Shown: positions 24,721 through 33,253, counted from the first letter of the stretch. The stretch is DNA of 64,000 bases from Hydrogenophilaceae bacterium (GCA_024709485.1 JANJWO010000018.1:1-64000); one strand, 5' to 3'. Notes: generated by a model from the sequence alone, not told the origin. Numbers and translations: made by a program.

Positions 24721-25296
24721 TTAGTTGATTTGCGTGTTGACGGTACCGCGCGTATAGGCGCCGTTTCTTGTATAGAGGCCATTGCGCCGGAGCGCGGCCT
24801 GCGCGAAGTCGATGGCGAGCAGCTCGACGCAGTTGCGTTTTGTGGCATTGAGCAGGCGCTTGATCTGGAAGGCCTGGTCGACGGTGACCGGGCGGTGAAG
24901 GACGACGCGGAAGGTCGGCCAGCCGCCCAACCCGCGCCGGCGGTGCAGTCCATTGCGCAGCGCAGCGCCGTTTCGGCGGATGCTGTCGGCGCGCTCGATG
25001 ATGTCGGCGTCTGGCTGGCCCAGCGCGGCCAGCGATGTGCGGATTGCCGCCGGCGTGCCTTTCTTTTCGTGCACAGCGATAGCGGCGGCGATCACGGCGC
25101 GCTTCTTTGCGACCGACCAGCCGTAGTCCCATTCGTCCACGGCCAGCGCCCAGGCGAGCCATGGCAGCAGCGCCGCAGGGCACGTGACCGGGTTCCAGAT
25201 CGTCGGCAGGACGCGGGGGGGGGAGAACCGAGCGGAGGCGAGCGACATCGCCCGTTCCAACGGGGTCGAGTTGGCTGGCAGCAGCGAGTCCGTCAT
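24721..25296 (-). CDS. I: baseplate protein gpI
   Basis: The 191-residue product starts MTDSLLPANSTPLERAMSLA and contains WNPVTCPAALLPWLAWALAVDEWD, the signature of the P2 gpI baseplate wedge family. It overlaps J by four bases. A run of nine C on the coding strand (25215-25223) encodes SPPR and is a possible slippage site. Confidence 0.92.
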   Translation of the reverse strand: MTDSLLPANSTPLERAMSLASARFSPPRVLPTIWNPVTCPAALLPWLAWALAVDEWDYGWSVAKKRAVIAAAIAVHEKKGTPAAIRTSLAALGQPDADIIERADSIRRNGAALRNGLHRRRGLGGWPTFRVVLHRPVTVDQAFQIKRLLNATKRNCVELLAIDFAQAALRRNGLYTRNGAYTRGTVNTQIN

Positions 25297-26192
25297 GCCT
25301 CAACCCCCGCGACGGTGACGGTGATTCCGGTGCAGTACGGGGCCTGTCCGGCGGAGCAAACGACGTCTTCAGCGGGGCTGACGATGGTGACTTTCTTGAC
25401 ACCTGCCACGTGCGCTGCGGCGTCGATGGCGGAGTGGATGATGTCTGCGCCAAGCTTGTGGTGCGCCTCGACGAACGCGGCCAGATTGGCGTTGACCGTA
25501 TTGAGCACGACTTCTTCGGCCGGGCCAGGAAAAATCGTGAGCTGGAGCTCGATCTCGTAATTGACGATGGCGGCGGGGCTGACGAGCACTTCCTCGGATA
25601 GCGGACGCACCGTCTCGACATTCAGCGCAGCCAGCACCGTGGCGAGCAGCGCCGGTTCCGGGGTGCCGTCGCCGATGCGAGAGAGTACGAACACCTCTGT
25701 GGTGCCGCCGTAGGGGGTAGTCGGGCTGGCGTCCTTGACCTGGCCGTCGGCCGACAGCGCGTGGAACTTGAAGGCGTCGCGCGGGCCTGCGACGGAATAG
25801 CTGGTGGGCTTGAGCGACAGACGGTAGCGGAAAGCGTCGTCTGTTTCGTACACCGCCTCGACCGGCGGTATGGCAGCAGGATTCGCGGGTGTGATCAGGA
25901 GTCGCGCCTCGCCGCGATAGTAGGTGGCGCCGATGTGGTCGAGATCCGCACCGGACGAGAAGGCCAGCAGCAGGGCTTGCGCTTCGTCGTTGTAGCGGGC
26001 GCGCAGCAACAGCTCGCGGTAGGCGGTTTCCTCCAGAAGCTTGACGATCGGCTCGGACTCCAGGTCGATGACATCGGCGGCAGCGGGATGGCGCTCGATG
26101 AAATCGGCCTTGCAATCAGCCAGGATGTCCTCGAAGGACAGGGATTCGATGATTTCCGGCGCGGCCAGGCTAGAGAGGTCGACGGTTGGCAT
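25293..26192 (-). CDS. J: baseplate assembly protein gpJ
   Basis: A 299-residue wedge protein. ELLLRARYNDEAQALLLAFSSGADLDHIGATY and the C-terminal CTGITVTVAGVEA region match the baseplate J family. It is flanked by W and I with four-base and one-base overlaps, in P2 order. Confidence 0.93.
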   Translation of the reverse strand: MPTVDLSSLAAPEIIESLSFEDILADCKADFIERHPAAADVIDLESEPIVKLLEETAYRELLLRARYNDEAQALLLAFSSGADLDHIGATYYRGEARLLITPANPAAIPPVEAVYETDDAFRYRLSLKPTSYSVAGPRDAFKFHALSADGQVKDASPTTPYGGTTEVFVLSRIGDGTPEPALLATVLAALNVETVRPLSEEVLVSPAAIVNYEIELQLTIFPGPAEEVVLNTVNANLAAFVEAHHKLGADIIHSAIDAAAHVAGVKKVTIVSPAEDVVCSAGQAPYCTGITVTVAGVEA

Positions 26193-26536
26193 CAGATCAC
26201 CTGCACAGCAAGGTTGATCGGTTGGCCGGCGCGCTGGCCGTCGCGGCGCTCGCCTTCAAGATCCAGCGTGGCGGCGCCGTCCATGCCGATCTGGAAGGCG
26301 GTGCGGGTGATGCGCACGCGCGGTTCCCAGCGCAGGATGGCCATGATGCTGGCGGCCTGCAGGCGCAGCAGGTTGGCCGGGTTGGCCGGGTGGTCGATCA
26401 GCTCGGGCAGCAGCGAGCCGTAGTCGCGGCGCATGACGCGGCTGCCGATGCGCGTGGTGAGGATGTCCTTAATCGACTGGCGAATATGGTCCATGCCGTC
26501 GATGGCGCGGCCGGTGGTGGCGTTCATGCCGCTCAT
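26192..26536 (-). CDS. W: baseplate protein gpW (gp25-like)
   Basis: A 114-residue wedge protein of the T4 gp25/P2 W family: IRQSIKDILTTRIGSRVMRRDYGSLLPELID is the family core. It joins sheath contraction to the baseplate. It overlaps V by four bases and J by one. Confidence 0.93.
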   Translation of the reverse strand: MSGMNATTGRAIDGMDHIRQSIKDILTTRIGSRVMRRDYGSLLPELIDHPANPANLLRLQAASIMAILRWEPRVRITRTAFQIGMDGAATLDLEGERRDGQRAGQPINLAVQVI

Positions 26537-27156
26537 TGCGGGGCTCCTGTCGTGCCGCCCGAGTCACCAGGGTGGGTGTGGGTGTGCAGCACGATGCCAT
26601 TGCTTTGCAGCACGCCATCGCTGTGGACAAGATCGCCGGTGAGGGTGACGGCGTTGCCTCCGCCACCCTCGCCCACCATGCCTTTGTGGTAGGTGATGAG
26701 GTCGTCCACTTCGAGCTGTCCGGTGATGTGGGTGTAGGGCGTGTCCAGCGTAACGGACTCCGCAGCCACGACGCGCACGGTAGCAACGCCGGTGATATCT
26801 AGCGCGTGTGCGGCATGGTCGTAGGTGATGCGTGCGCCGTCCGGGAAGTCGATCACATGCGTGTCTGCGCTATCGTCCGGGGCGGGGTGGTCCTGGCAAT
26901 ACAGGGCCGGGATCACCATGCCGGCGGCCGGCTCTCCGGAGGGAGAGAGGATCGTCACCTGCTCGCCGACGGTGGGCGGGCTCCAGGTGCGGGTGTTGCC
27001 GGCGCGGCGGGTTTGCCAGGGCAGCCATTCGGTGAGCAAATCGCCGCTTTTCACGCGCACGCGGGCGGCGGCATGGTCCACTTCGGCCACGCGGCCGGTG
27101 CGGATCATGTTGGCGACGCGGCGCGCGAGGTCGGCGAGTTGGCGTTCGATTTCCAT
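26533..27156 (-). CDS. V: baseplate spike protein gpV
   Basis: A 207-residue spike subunit with an OB-like N-terminal part (VDHAAARVRVKSGDLLTEWLPW), a triple-stranded beta-helix middle and an apex containing HTHTHPG, which provides the histidines that bind iron in P2 gpV. It is first in its operon, with a TGTA-N11-TACAAC box centred about 57 bases upstream and no Shine-Dalgarno sequence before the ATG. Confidence 0.93.
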   Translation of the reverse strand: MEIERQLADLARRVANMIRTGRVAEVDHAAARVRVKSGDLLTEWLPWQTRRAGNTRTWSPPTVGEQVTILSPSGEPAAGMVIPALYCQDHPAPDDSADTHVIDFPDGARITYDHAAHALDITGVATVRVVAAESVTLDTPYTHITGQLEVDDLITYHKGMVGEGGGGNAVTLTGDLVHSDGVLQSNGIVLHTHTHPGDSGGTTGAPQ

Positions 27157-27201
27157 GCCGGCAACGTTAAGCCAACGCGCGCGCGAAGGCGCGGCTGTGG
27201 G

Positions 27202-27222
27202 GTTGTAAGCCGGGGCGATACA
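27202..27222 (-). promoter_or_regulatory. Ogr-type late promoter box (V operon)
   Basis: The minus strand reads TGTA-N11-TACAAC, centred about 57 bases before the V start codon. Spacing and right half are identical to the boxes at 21955 and 34136. P2 has a late promoter at the equivalent position. Confidence 0.65.
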
Positions 27223-27225
27223 GCA

Positions 27226-27702
27226 TCACCGCGTGCCGCCTGCCATGTGGTCGATCACCAGGCTGCCGACCATGTCCACATCGCCCGGCGTGAAGCCCAG
27301 CAGCTGGCGCACCGGGTAGGTGACTTCGGGGCCTTTGCCGCCGTATTTATCGCGGCGTTTGTTCACGCGATCACGCAGGCCGTGCTGGTGTACCTTTGCC
27401 ATGGTCTGCACGCTGGCGGCGAAGGTGACGACGGCGCTGTCCGGGCTGGACTCCATCTTCATCCATTTGCTGGTGCGGATCTTGTTGAACATCTTCCTGC
27501 GGATGGCGCCGCGCTTGCCGCGGGCCTGGGTCTTCCTCGGCTCGAAGGCGCTGCCGTCCGGGTTGAGCTGGGCGGCGATGCGCTTGGCGTTGCTCTCGCG
27601 CAGGCGGCGTGCCAGCTCGCGCGCCAGTGCACGGCGCTGGGCGGGCTGCAGGCTTTGCAGCAGGCCTGCGCACCAGGCATCGAGGGGGGCGAGTTCGTTC
27701 AT
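27226..27702 (-). CDS. S: tail completion protein gpS
   Basis: A 158-residue protein of the P2 gpS / Mu gpG virion-morphogenesis family: ARELARRLRESNAKRIAAQLNPDGSAFEPR and KMFNKIRTSKWMK are typical. It helps form a functional tail-head junction. It overlaps the upstream 57-aa gene (ATGA). Confidence 0.9.
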   Translation of the reverse strand: MNELAPLDAWCAGLLQSLQPAQRRALARELARRLRESNAKRIAAQLNPDGSAFEPRKTQARGKRGAIRRKMFNKIRTSKWMKMESSPDSAVVTFAASVQTMAKVHQHGLRDRVNKRRDKYGGKGPEVTYPVRQLLGFTPGDVDMVGSLVIDHMAGGTR

Positions 27703-27872
27703 GGGAGGTTAGGCACCTTGCTCAGTGCCGCAATCATGCCCATCAAGGCAACGTGCTTCGGTGATGGCCTGCGCTGTGCCAGTTGCGCCTTTACCATCTG
27801 CTCGTTGCGCTTCCGTTCTACTGCTGCCGCTTTACGCTGCTCGTGTGTCCCGCGTTGCTTTGCCTGTCCCAT
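27699..27872 (-). CDS. small phage protein between R and S, 57 aa
   Basis: The frame starts MGQAKQRGTHEQRKAAAVER with GCGGAGGAAC upstream. It is very basic and helical (RKRNEQMVKAQLAQRR), ending SKVPNLP. Its stop overlaps the S start. Similar small basic frames occur between R and S in other P2-like phages. Function unknown. Confidence 0.65.
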   Translation of the reverse strand: MGQAKQRGTHEQRKAAAVERKRNEQMVKAQLAQRRPSPKHVALMGMIAALSKVPNLP

Positions 27873-27913
27873 TCGTTCCTCCGCTTAACTCGGTGCCCAA
27901 CCCATCGCCCAAC

Positions 27914-28387
27914 TCAGCCGCCATCGCCCGGTACCACCAGCACGTTGTTCAGGAAGAGCTGCCAGGGCGAAGCGCCCAACAGTTCGTCGATGGGCGGCTC
28001 GTCGGCATGGGTGGCCAGGTAGCCGGTGCCGTCCGGCGTGACGATGACGCGCTCGCTGACGGGGATGGTGAGGCTAAGATCGGCGCGGTCGTTGTCGATG
28101 ATCTCGGCCTCGAAGCGCACCACCTGTTCGAGGGTGCCGGGCGCTTGCATGAGGGCGGGTTCGTTGACGGCGACCCACGCCAGCAGCGGCACGATGAGGG
28201 TGTCGGCGTGCGCGGCGAAATCCAGCACGACGAGGTTGATTTCGTAGCGGTAGTCGAACGACAGGCCGCCGCCCAGCCGGCAGCCGATGCCGCCGCGCTC
28301 GATGAAGACGAGCAGGTTCTGCGGCTCTTTGCGCAGGTGCGGCACATGCTGGACGAGATGGGCGCGCAGGGCTTCGGCTTTTTTCAC
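27914..28387 (-). CDS. R: tail completion protein gpR
   Basis: A 157-residue tail protein: MKKAEALRAHLVQHVPHLRKEP and the later VVLDFAAHADTLIVPLLAWV are P2 gpR signatures. It works with S at the head-proximal end of the tail. Its ATG overlaps the stop of Rz1. Confidence 0.92.
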   Translation of the reverse strand: MKKAEALRAHLVQHVPHLRKEPQNLLVFIERGGIGCRLGGGLSFDYRYEINLVVLDFAAHADTLIVPLLAWVAVNEPALMQAPGTLEQVVRFEAEIIDNDRADLSLTIPVSERVIVTPDGTGYLATHADEPPIDELLGASPWQLFLNNVLVVPGDGG

Positions 28388-28686
28388 TTTGCGGGACCCA
28401 GTTCAACGGCAGCGGCCAGCGCGCGGTGCTTGCGCTGGCACTCGTAGTACGCCTCGCTCACTTCAATCAGTTTGCGCAGTACCGAGCCAGCCTTGGCGTC
28501 TTCCAGCGGGGTCAGGTTTGGGCACGCTGTAGTCAGGTTTGGGGGGAGCGGCTGCCTGTCCGACGAGGGCGGCATTGGCGTCGCGCAGGCCGTCAGCATC
28601 GAAGCACTCAGCGCGATACACAGGGCGGTCGATGTATTTGTCCACCGTGCGCGTGATGGTTTTGTAGACAACTTTTGCTTCGGCAT
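28384..28686 (-). CDS. Rz1-like outer-membrane spanin lipoprotein
   Basis: The 100-residue frame has a signal sequence with lipobox LTAC (ALSASMLTACATP, Cys near 34) followed by a Pro-rich segment. It starts inside the Rz gene in a different frame and runs 79 bp beyond it, the typical overlapping arrangement of Rz/Rz1. It would pair with Rz to fuse inner and outer membranes at lysis. Confidence 0.82.
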   Translation of the reverse strand: MPKQKLSTKPSRARWTNTSTALCIALSASMLTACATPMPPSSDRQPLPPNLTTACPNLTPLEDAKAGSVLRKLIEVSEAYYECQRKHRALAAAVELGPAK

Positions 28687-28885
28687 TTTTGGCCTCCAGT
28701 TGGGTGGCTGCGGTGGTTGACTGGGCGGTTTCCTTTTTGGCCTGCTGCATGGAGGCCTTGTCCCACTCGGTTTGCTTTGAGGTCTGCCCGGCGCTGTATA
28801 TCTTCCAGGCGATGCCGGAGATCAGGCCGAGGATGGCGAGGGCAAGCAGTCCGTATAGCAGGATGGTGCCGCGCTGCCTGTTCAT
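28463..28885 (-). CDS. Rz-like inner-membrane spanin
   Basis: A 140-residue protein with an N-terminal membrane anchor (about 8-29, ILLYGLLALAILGLISGIAW) and a periplasmic coiled coil (about 38-85). It follows the endolysin with four-base overlap. Rz1 is encoded within it in another frame. Together they form the spanin complex for outer-membrane disruption. Confidence 0.82.
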   Translation of the reverse strand: MNRQRGTILLYGLLALAILGLISGIAWKIYSAGQTSKQTEWDKASMQQAKKETAQSTTAATQLEAKNAEAKVVYKTITRTVDKYIDRPVYRAECFDADGLRDANAALVGQAAAPPKPDYSVPKPDPAGRRQGWLGTAQTD

Positions 28886-29688
28886 GCCGGCACCGCCTCG
28901 GCGGCGGCATGGCGCTCGTAGGCGCGCTGCAGCCGGGTGTCGTACATGTTTGCCTTGTAGGCGGGGCCGTTGTAGCCCTTGGCGAAGTCGGCCCACTTGC
29001 GGGTCTTGAGCGCCTTGTGCAGGGCCTCGTCGGCCAGGATGAAGCGCACGAAGGCATCGAGCTGCGCGGCCTCGTTGCGCGACACGGTCTCAACGAAATC
29101 GCCGATGCTGGCATAGCCCAGGGCGTGCCAGTGGTAGCCCATGATCTGGAAGGCACCCCAGGAGGCGGATTCGCTGGCGATGTCCTGGTCGATCTGGCGG
29201 GCGAGGTTGAGCCGGTACCACTCCTGGGCGCCGCCCTTGTAGCCGCCGCGCTTTGTGTTGACGAGATCCGGGTAGCGGGCAGCCAGGGCCTCAGCATCCT
29301 TGCCGGCATCGGCCAGGCGCTGGTGCATGACGTGGCGTTCGAACAGCACCACGGGCTGGCCGCCGGGCAGGAAGCCTTCCCCTCGGCTCTCGATTTCGTT
29401 GACGGCCATGAGCGCAGGCACCTGCACACCGAGGGTTTCGGCGGCGGCATCGATGTCGGCCTGGGAGAGCAGGAACGATGGCCGCTGCCCGATATGCAGG
29501 GCGGCCATGGTTTTGGGGCCGGCGATGCCGTCTGCCACCAGGCCGACGCGGCGCTGGAAGGCACGCACGGCGGCCTCGGTGTTTTCGCCGAACCAGCCGT
29601 CGCGCTCGACGGCGTGGCCGGCGCTGGTCAAGCGCATTTGCAGTTCGCGCACGTCGGCGCCTGTATCGCCATTAACGAGTTTCCGCAT
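28882..29688 (-). CDS. endolysin: peptidoglycan-binding plus N-acetylmuramidase
   Basis: A 268-residue lysin. The N-terminal peptidoglycan-binding domain (about 3-62) has VRELQMRLTSAGHAVERDGWFG and RAFQRRVGLVADGIAGPKT. The C-terminal N-acetylmuramidase domain (DUF3380, about 80-265) has the likely catalytic Glu in AVNEIESRG and AWGAF-like SWGAFQIMGYHW. The start has AGGAGC upstream. There is no secretion signal, so it depends on the holin genes next to it. Confidence 0.9.
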   Translation of the reverse strand: MRKLVNGDTGADVRELQMRLTSAGHAVERDGWFGENTEAAVRAFQRRVGLVADGIAGPKTMAALHIGQRPSFLLSQADIDAAAETLGVQVPALMAVNEIESRGEGFLPGGQPVVLFERHVMHQRLADAGKDAEALAARYPDLVNTKRGGYKGGAQEWYRLNLARQIDQDIASESASWGAFQIMGYHWHALGYASIGDFVETVSRNEAAQLDAFVRFILADEALHKALKTRKWADFAKGYNGPAYKANMYDTRLQRAYERHAAAEAVPA

Positions 29689-30004
29689 GGTCTCTGCTCC
29701 TGGTGATGAATCGGTAAAGCCGCCCTCCGTCGCCTGTCCAGAACAGGGAGACGACATTGCCGCGGCCGGCAATCAGCGCGGCCAGCAGGATGGCGAGCAT
29801 GAAAAGTTCGGCAAGGTTGGTATCGCCTTTGCCGCCGGCCAGTGCATAAGCCGCGTCGATCGCCATCCAGCCGGCGGCGAGGATGAGCAGGTAAGCGATA
29901 CCGGCCGCGATGGGCCGGTGTGTGGAGTCACCCTTTCGATACAGCAGCACGCGCAGGACGATGGCGGTGCATAGCAGCAGCTTGAGGCTGAGCAGGATGG
30001 TCAT
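29672..30004 (-). CDS. phage holin-like membrane protein, 110 aa
   Basis: Three hydrophobic helices (about 3-21, 30-50 and 62-82) and a basic C-terminal tail (RFITRSRDHAETR) suit a class I/II holin-like protein. It overlaps the next upstream membrane protein by four bases and the endolysin by 17. Either it or its neighbour may be the holin and the other an antiholin. Confidence 0.7.
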   Translation of the reverse strand: MTILLSLKLLLCTAIVLRVLLYRKGDSTHRPIAAGIAYLLILAAGWMAIDAAYALAGGKGDTNLAELFMLAILLAALIAGRGNVVSLFWTGDGGRLYRFITRSRDHAETR

Positions 30005-30381
30005 GGCGTCTTTCCCCGGAAGATGTTGACGAGCTGGCCGATGTCGCGCGCCAATAGCCAACGCAGGTTCTTGACCGTGAGCGTGGAGGCGAGCAGCGCA
30101 CCGACGCCGTGGTTGATGGCGAGGTCCACCGCGATGAGTTTGGCAAGCACTGCGGTAAGCAGGGACGAAACGAACCCGGCCAGCAGCAGGCCTGCAATGA
30201 AGGCGACGACCAGGTAGCCGAGCTTCTTGGCCGTGGAGATGTCTTCGTCGGCCAGCACGAACACGACGCTGCCGGCGAACGCGCCGAGCACCATGGCGGC
30301 ATCGAGGCCGGGGATCACGGACAGTGCCGCGGCGGTTGCGATCAGCGTGCCGTGGATGGTGGATGCAGCGGGTTCGGCCAT
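30001..30381 (-). CDS. putative phage holin, 126 aa
   Basis: A 126-residue protein with hydrophobic stretches (about 12-45, 53-80) and a conserved look: GAFAGSVVFVLADEDISTAKKLGYLVVAF is seen in putative holins of P2-like phages. It lies between tail gene X and the second membrane protein in a lysis cassette (holin, holin-like, endolysin, Rz/Rz1). Confidence 0.75.
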   Translation of the reverse strand: MAEPAASTIHGTLIATAAALSVIPGLDAAMVLGAFAGSVVFVLADEDISTAKKLGYLVVAFIAGLLLAGFVSSLLTAVLAKLIAVDLAINHGVGALLASTLTVKNLRWLLARDIGQLVNIFRGKTP

Positions 30382-30384
30382 GGT

Positions 30385-30600
30385 CTAGTCCCAGAGTTGC
30401 ACAAGTGTTTTTGTTTCCGCCGCCGTGAGTACCGTGGCGGTGCGATCTGGCAGCTCGACTTCGGTGCCCATCGGCAGCACGGGGCCAAGCGCGGCGAGGC
30501 CGGGGTTGGCCTCCAGCACGCTGACCACGATGTCGGTGCGGCGCAAGTGCCGGTGGCAGAGCAGGTCAACGGTGTCTCCCTGGTGCGCGGCGACTTTCAT
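30385..30600 (-). CDS. X: tail protein gpX (LysM-like)
   Basis: A 71-residue protein of the tail X family: VAAHQGDTVDLLCHRHLRRTD and VLEANPGLAALGPVLPMGTEVELP match. It has a LysM-like fold and is needed for tail assembly. It overlaps L by four bases. Confidence 0.92.
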   Translation of the reverse strand: MKVAAHQGDTVDLLCHRHLRRTDIVVSVLEANPGLAALGPVLPMGTEVELPDRTATVLTAAETKTLVQLWD

Positions 30601-31064
30601 ATCAGCTCCACCGTGGTGCGGGAAATGCCGAGAATGGCGCTGATCGCCCAGCGCGCATCGCGGCGCAATTCGTCGATGACCGGGTTGAGCGCATCGGCCT
30701 GGCGGTGGCCTTCGTTGGTGGTGTCGAAGTCGCGCATGCGCTCGGTAACGTCGGCCTTGGCCATGCAGCCGACGGCGCGCTGGTAGCGGTGCACCTGTAT
30801 GGAAACTTCGTCGATCGTGTCGGCCGGCACGGCGGCGAGCGTGGCGTGGCCGGCGAGGATCTGGGTTTGCTTCCAGGTGTCCAGTTCGTCATTAACGGAC
30901 GCAATGGCCTCGATCAGGGCGGCGCGCAGCCTGTCGGGCGTGATGGAGCTGTCGATGCGCTGGGCGGCACGCAGCTTGACCGGGTCGATGGCCGGCCAGA
31001 AATCCCCGCTCGTGATTTCGGGTTCGACCGGATCGGGGGCGGGCGAGGTGACGACGAAGCTCAT
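30597..31064 (-). CDS. L: head completion protein gpL
   Basis: The 155-residue product matches gpL: SGDFWPAIDPVKLRAAQRIDSSITPDRLRAALIEA at the N-terminus and DVTERMRDFDTTNEGHRQAD later. It fills the portal-tail interface in the finished capsid. It overlaps X and the TraR-like gene. Confidence 0.92.
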   Translation of the reverse strand: MSFVVTSPAPDPVEPEITSGDFWPAIDPVKLRAAQRIDSSITPDRLRAALIEAIASVNDELDTWKQTQILAGHATLAAVPADTIDEVSIQVHRYQRAVGCMAKADVTERMRDFDTTNEGHRQADALNPVIDELRRDARWAISAILGISRTTVELI

Positions 31065-31282
31065 CGCGCGGCCTCAAGCAGGGTTTGGCAGTCGATGCAG
31101 GTCTGCACGCCCGGCAGGGCCTGGCGGCGCGCTTCTGGAATGGGGCCGTCGCACTCGCTGCATACGGTGGCCGAGTCATCCGGAATTTTTCCGTCCAGAC
31201 CGGCGCGACGGCGCTGCCGGTTAAGCGCATCCTCGCGCGTGGCTTCTTCAATTTCTGTTGCCCGGTCGAAAACGTCAGTCAC
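31061..31282 (-). CDS. TraR/DksA-type zinc-finger protein
   Basis: A 73-residue protein with the four-cysteine finger CSECDGPIPEARR...CIDCQ and an N-terminal helix (FDRATEIEEATREDALN), as in TraR. TraR and phage homologues bind the RNA-polymerase secondary channel and mimic DksA with ppGpp. It lies between M and L in the late operon, so it would act late. The DxxDxA acidic tip reads DRATEIEEA and is only partly conserved. Confidence 0.85.
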   Translation of the reverse strand: MTDVFDRATEIEEATREDALNRQRRRAGLDGKIPDDSATVCSECDGPIPEARRQALPGVQTCIDCQTLLEAAR

Positions 31283-31385
31283 TTCTGCTCCATCCGTCCT
31301 GTAGGTGGGCGGTGGTCTGGGGCTGCACCGGGAAGGAGTAACCGGATTCGCCCCAGAGCCGCCCAGGTGCGGGGTCCGCTCTTTG

Positions 31386-32087
31386 TCAGGCGCCGCCGGT
31401 AGCGGCGCCGGAGTTCTTGATCTCGCGCTCCAGGCGCTCGATGTCCTTTTTCACCCCGGCCTTGTCGTGCAGGCCGAGGGCGCGCTTGAGCATGTCCAGC
31501 GCACGGGCCAGCAGGACAGGCCGCGCCTCTGGATTGCTTTGGTCGCCAGCCTGGGACATACCGTAGCCGATGGCCTTGAGCAGCTTGGCGCGGACCTCGT
31601 CGGGCATGTCTTCCTCGGCCGTCAGCTCGTTGGCGGCCTGCAGCTGCTCGGTGACTTCGGGGCTGATGGTCTCCAGGCGCAGGGCGTGGTCGGCGAACTC
31701 TTCGGCGACGAGGCAGCCGGTGCTGCGCTTGTACTGGTCGGGCATGGCCAGCTTGTGCTGGATGGCGTAGGCGGCAATCTGCAAGGCGCCGGCGAAGTCG
31801 CCGGCATCGATACGCCAGACCATGACGGTCATGAGCACGTCGTCCTGCACGCCATGGTCGCCTTGCAGGGCGCCATCCACCCAGGCGGCGTAGTCGGGAA
31901 GGATCTCGCGCTTGACGTCGGCGCGGCGATCGAGCGACTGGATGTCGTGCAGCCGGCGCTTGTCTTCGGTGAGCTTGGCGAGCATGAGTTCGTAGGCATT
32001 GGCGCCGGGGCGGACCGTGGTGTCTGCGGTCTGCCGCTGGGCGGCGTGGGCGCGCTCGAAGTGCGACTTGGCGGGGCTTTTGGGCAT
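31386..32087 (-). CDS. M: terminase small subunit/endonuclease gpM
   Basis: A 233-residue protein of the P2 gpM family: SKSH-like KSHFERAHAAQRQ, MLAKLTEDKRRLHDIQSLDRRADVKREILPDYAAWV. With gpP it recognises and cuts cos during packaging. It follows the capsid gene after a strong hairpin. Confidence 0.92.
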   Translation of the reverse strand: MPKSPAKSHFERAHAAQRQTADTTVRPGANAYELMLAKLTEDKRRLHDIQSLDRRADVKREILPDYAAWVDGALQGDHGVQDDVLMTVMVWRIDAGDFAGALQIAAYAIQHKLAMPDQYKRSTGCLVAEEFADHALRLETISPEVTEQLQAANELTAEEDMPDEVRAKLLKAIGYGMSQAGDQSNPEARPVLLARALDMLKRALGLHDKAGVKKDIERLEREIKNSGAATGGA

Positions 32088-32112
32088 GGGGTGCTCCGTG
32101 TTCGTTTCGACA

Positions 32113-32137
32113 ATCCGCCCGGCTTGGCCGGGCGGAT
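32113..32137 (-). promoter_or_regulatory. intercistronic hairpin between N and M
   Basis: ATCCGCCCGGC and GCCGGGCGGAT form a perfect 11-bp stem with a three-base loop in the 74-bp gap between capsid and terminase. No U-run follows, so it probably stabilises upstream capsid mRNA or partly attenuates downstream genes. Confidence 0.6.
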
Positions 32138-32161
32138 GCTGTGCTGGTCAGTCCCTGCTTA

Positions 32162-33205
32162 TCAGGCCCAGCCGCCCAGGCCGTCGGGGAACTTGATGTT
32201 GACCGCGGCGCAGGCAGCGCTGTAGTCCTCGATCTCGTAGGACTCGTTGACGGACTGGAAGTCCTCGATGCGGTCGCGTACGGGGTTGTCGATGATATGG
32301 CGGCGGCGCGAGCCTTTCTGCCAGTAGACAGACAGGTTTGAGTCGTCGCTGGGGGCCAGCGCGGTGATGAACACGGTGCGGGCTGGGAAGAACGGGATCT
32401 CGGCCGGGCGCAGACCGCCCAGCTTCTTGGCGCTCAGCATCTGGTCGAGGGCGTTGACTTCGGTGGGCGTGCCGCCGTGGGTGGCGACGAGCGGGAAGTA
32501 CTTCTCGTCCAGCAGATCGGCGGTCAGGCAGACGATGAAGCTGTTGTCGCGCGCGAACCAGGGGGCCAGCAGGTTGGAGCGCATGTCGTAGACCAGCTCG
32601 TCCATGTTGGCGTAGTCGCCGCCGGCGCCGACGCGGATCTGCCCGGCATTGGCGCCCTCGGTCATGTAGCGGGCGGCCGCATTGGTCTGCAGTTTCTTCA
32701 GCCAGCCGATGTTGACGTCCTGCAGCAGGGGGTTGGCGACACGGTCGGTGGCCGCGGCTGCCGAGGTGCCGTTCCAGCCGATCATCAGGCGGTCGCGGCC
32801 GATTTGCTTGGCGACGGCGTCGCGCATGCGGGTCTGGAAGTCGGGGAACTTGGCCCAGGCGTCCAGCTTGGAGTAGCGGATGGCAGTGTCGAAGTCGGTC
32901 TTTTTGCAGTCGTACTGCAGGCCGTTCATGTCGCTGGGGTCGGTGGGCACGCGGTCGTTGACCGTGGTGTCGGTGCGACCGGCGATGGTGGTGGAGATCG
33001 ACAGGCCGATCTTTTCGCCTTTTTGCTGGTCCACGCCGTAGGAGTTGACCAGCTGCAGGAAGCTGCTGCTTTCCTGCACCACGGTTTCCAAGGTCTGTTC
33101 GACGCTGGGGTCGACGGCGAATTTCTTGCTGGCATCGCCCACGCCGTTGAGCTTGGCGACTTGAGCGGAGTAGGCATCGAAGGCGTTGCGGGTTTCGTTT
33201 TGCAT
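32162..33205 (-). CDS. N: major capsid protein gpN
   Basis: The 347-residue P2-family HK97-fold capsid subunit. MQNETRNAFDAYSAQVAKLNGV, FLQLVNSYGVDQQKGEKIGL and LSVYWQKGSRRRHIIDNP are strong matches. The N-terminus is presumably trimmed by gpO protease during maturation. Confidence 0.95.
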   Translation of the reverse strand: MQNETRNAFDAYSAQVAKLNGVGDASKKFAVDPSVEQTLETVVQESSSFLQLVNSYGVDQQKGEKIGLSISTTIAGRTDTTVNDRVPTDPSDMNGLQYDCKKTDFDTAIRYSKLDAWAKFPDFQTRMRDAVAKQIGRDRLMIGWNGTSAAAATDRVANPLLQDVNIGWLKKLQTNAAARYMTEGANAGQIRVGAGGDYANMDELVYDMRSNLLAPWFARDNSFIVCLTADLLDEKYFPLVATHGGTPTEVNALDQMLSAKKLGGLRPAEIPFFPARTVFITALAPSDDSNLSVYWQKGSRRRHIIDNPVRDRIEDFQSVNESYEIEDYSAACAAVNIKFPDGLGGWA

Positions 33206-33253
33206 GGTGTTGGCTCCGTGTTTGTCCTGGGATCTGTGGGTGGCGTGGATGGG

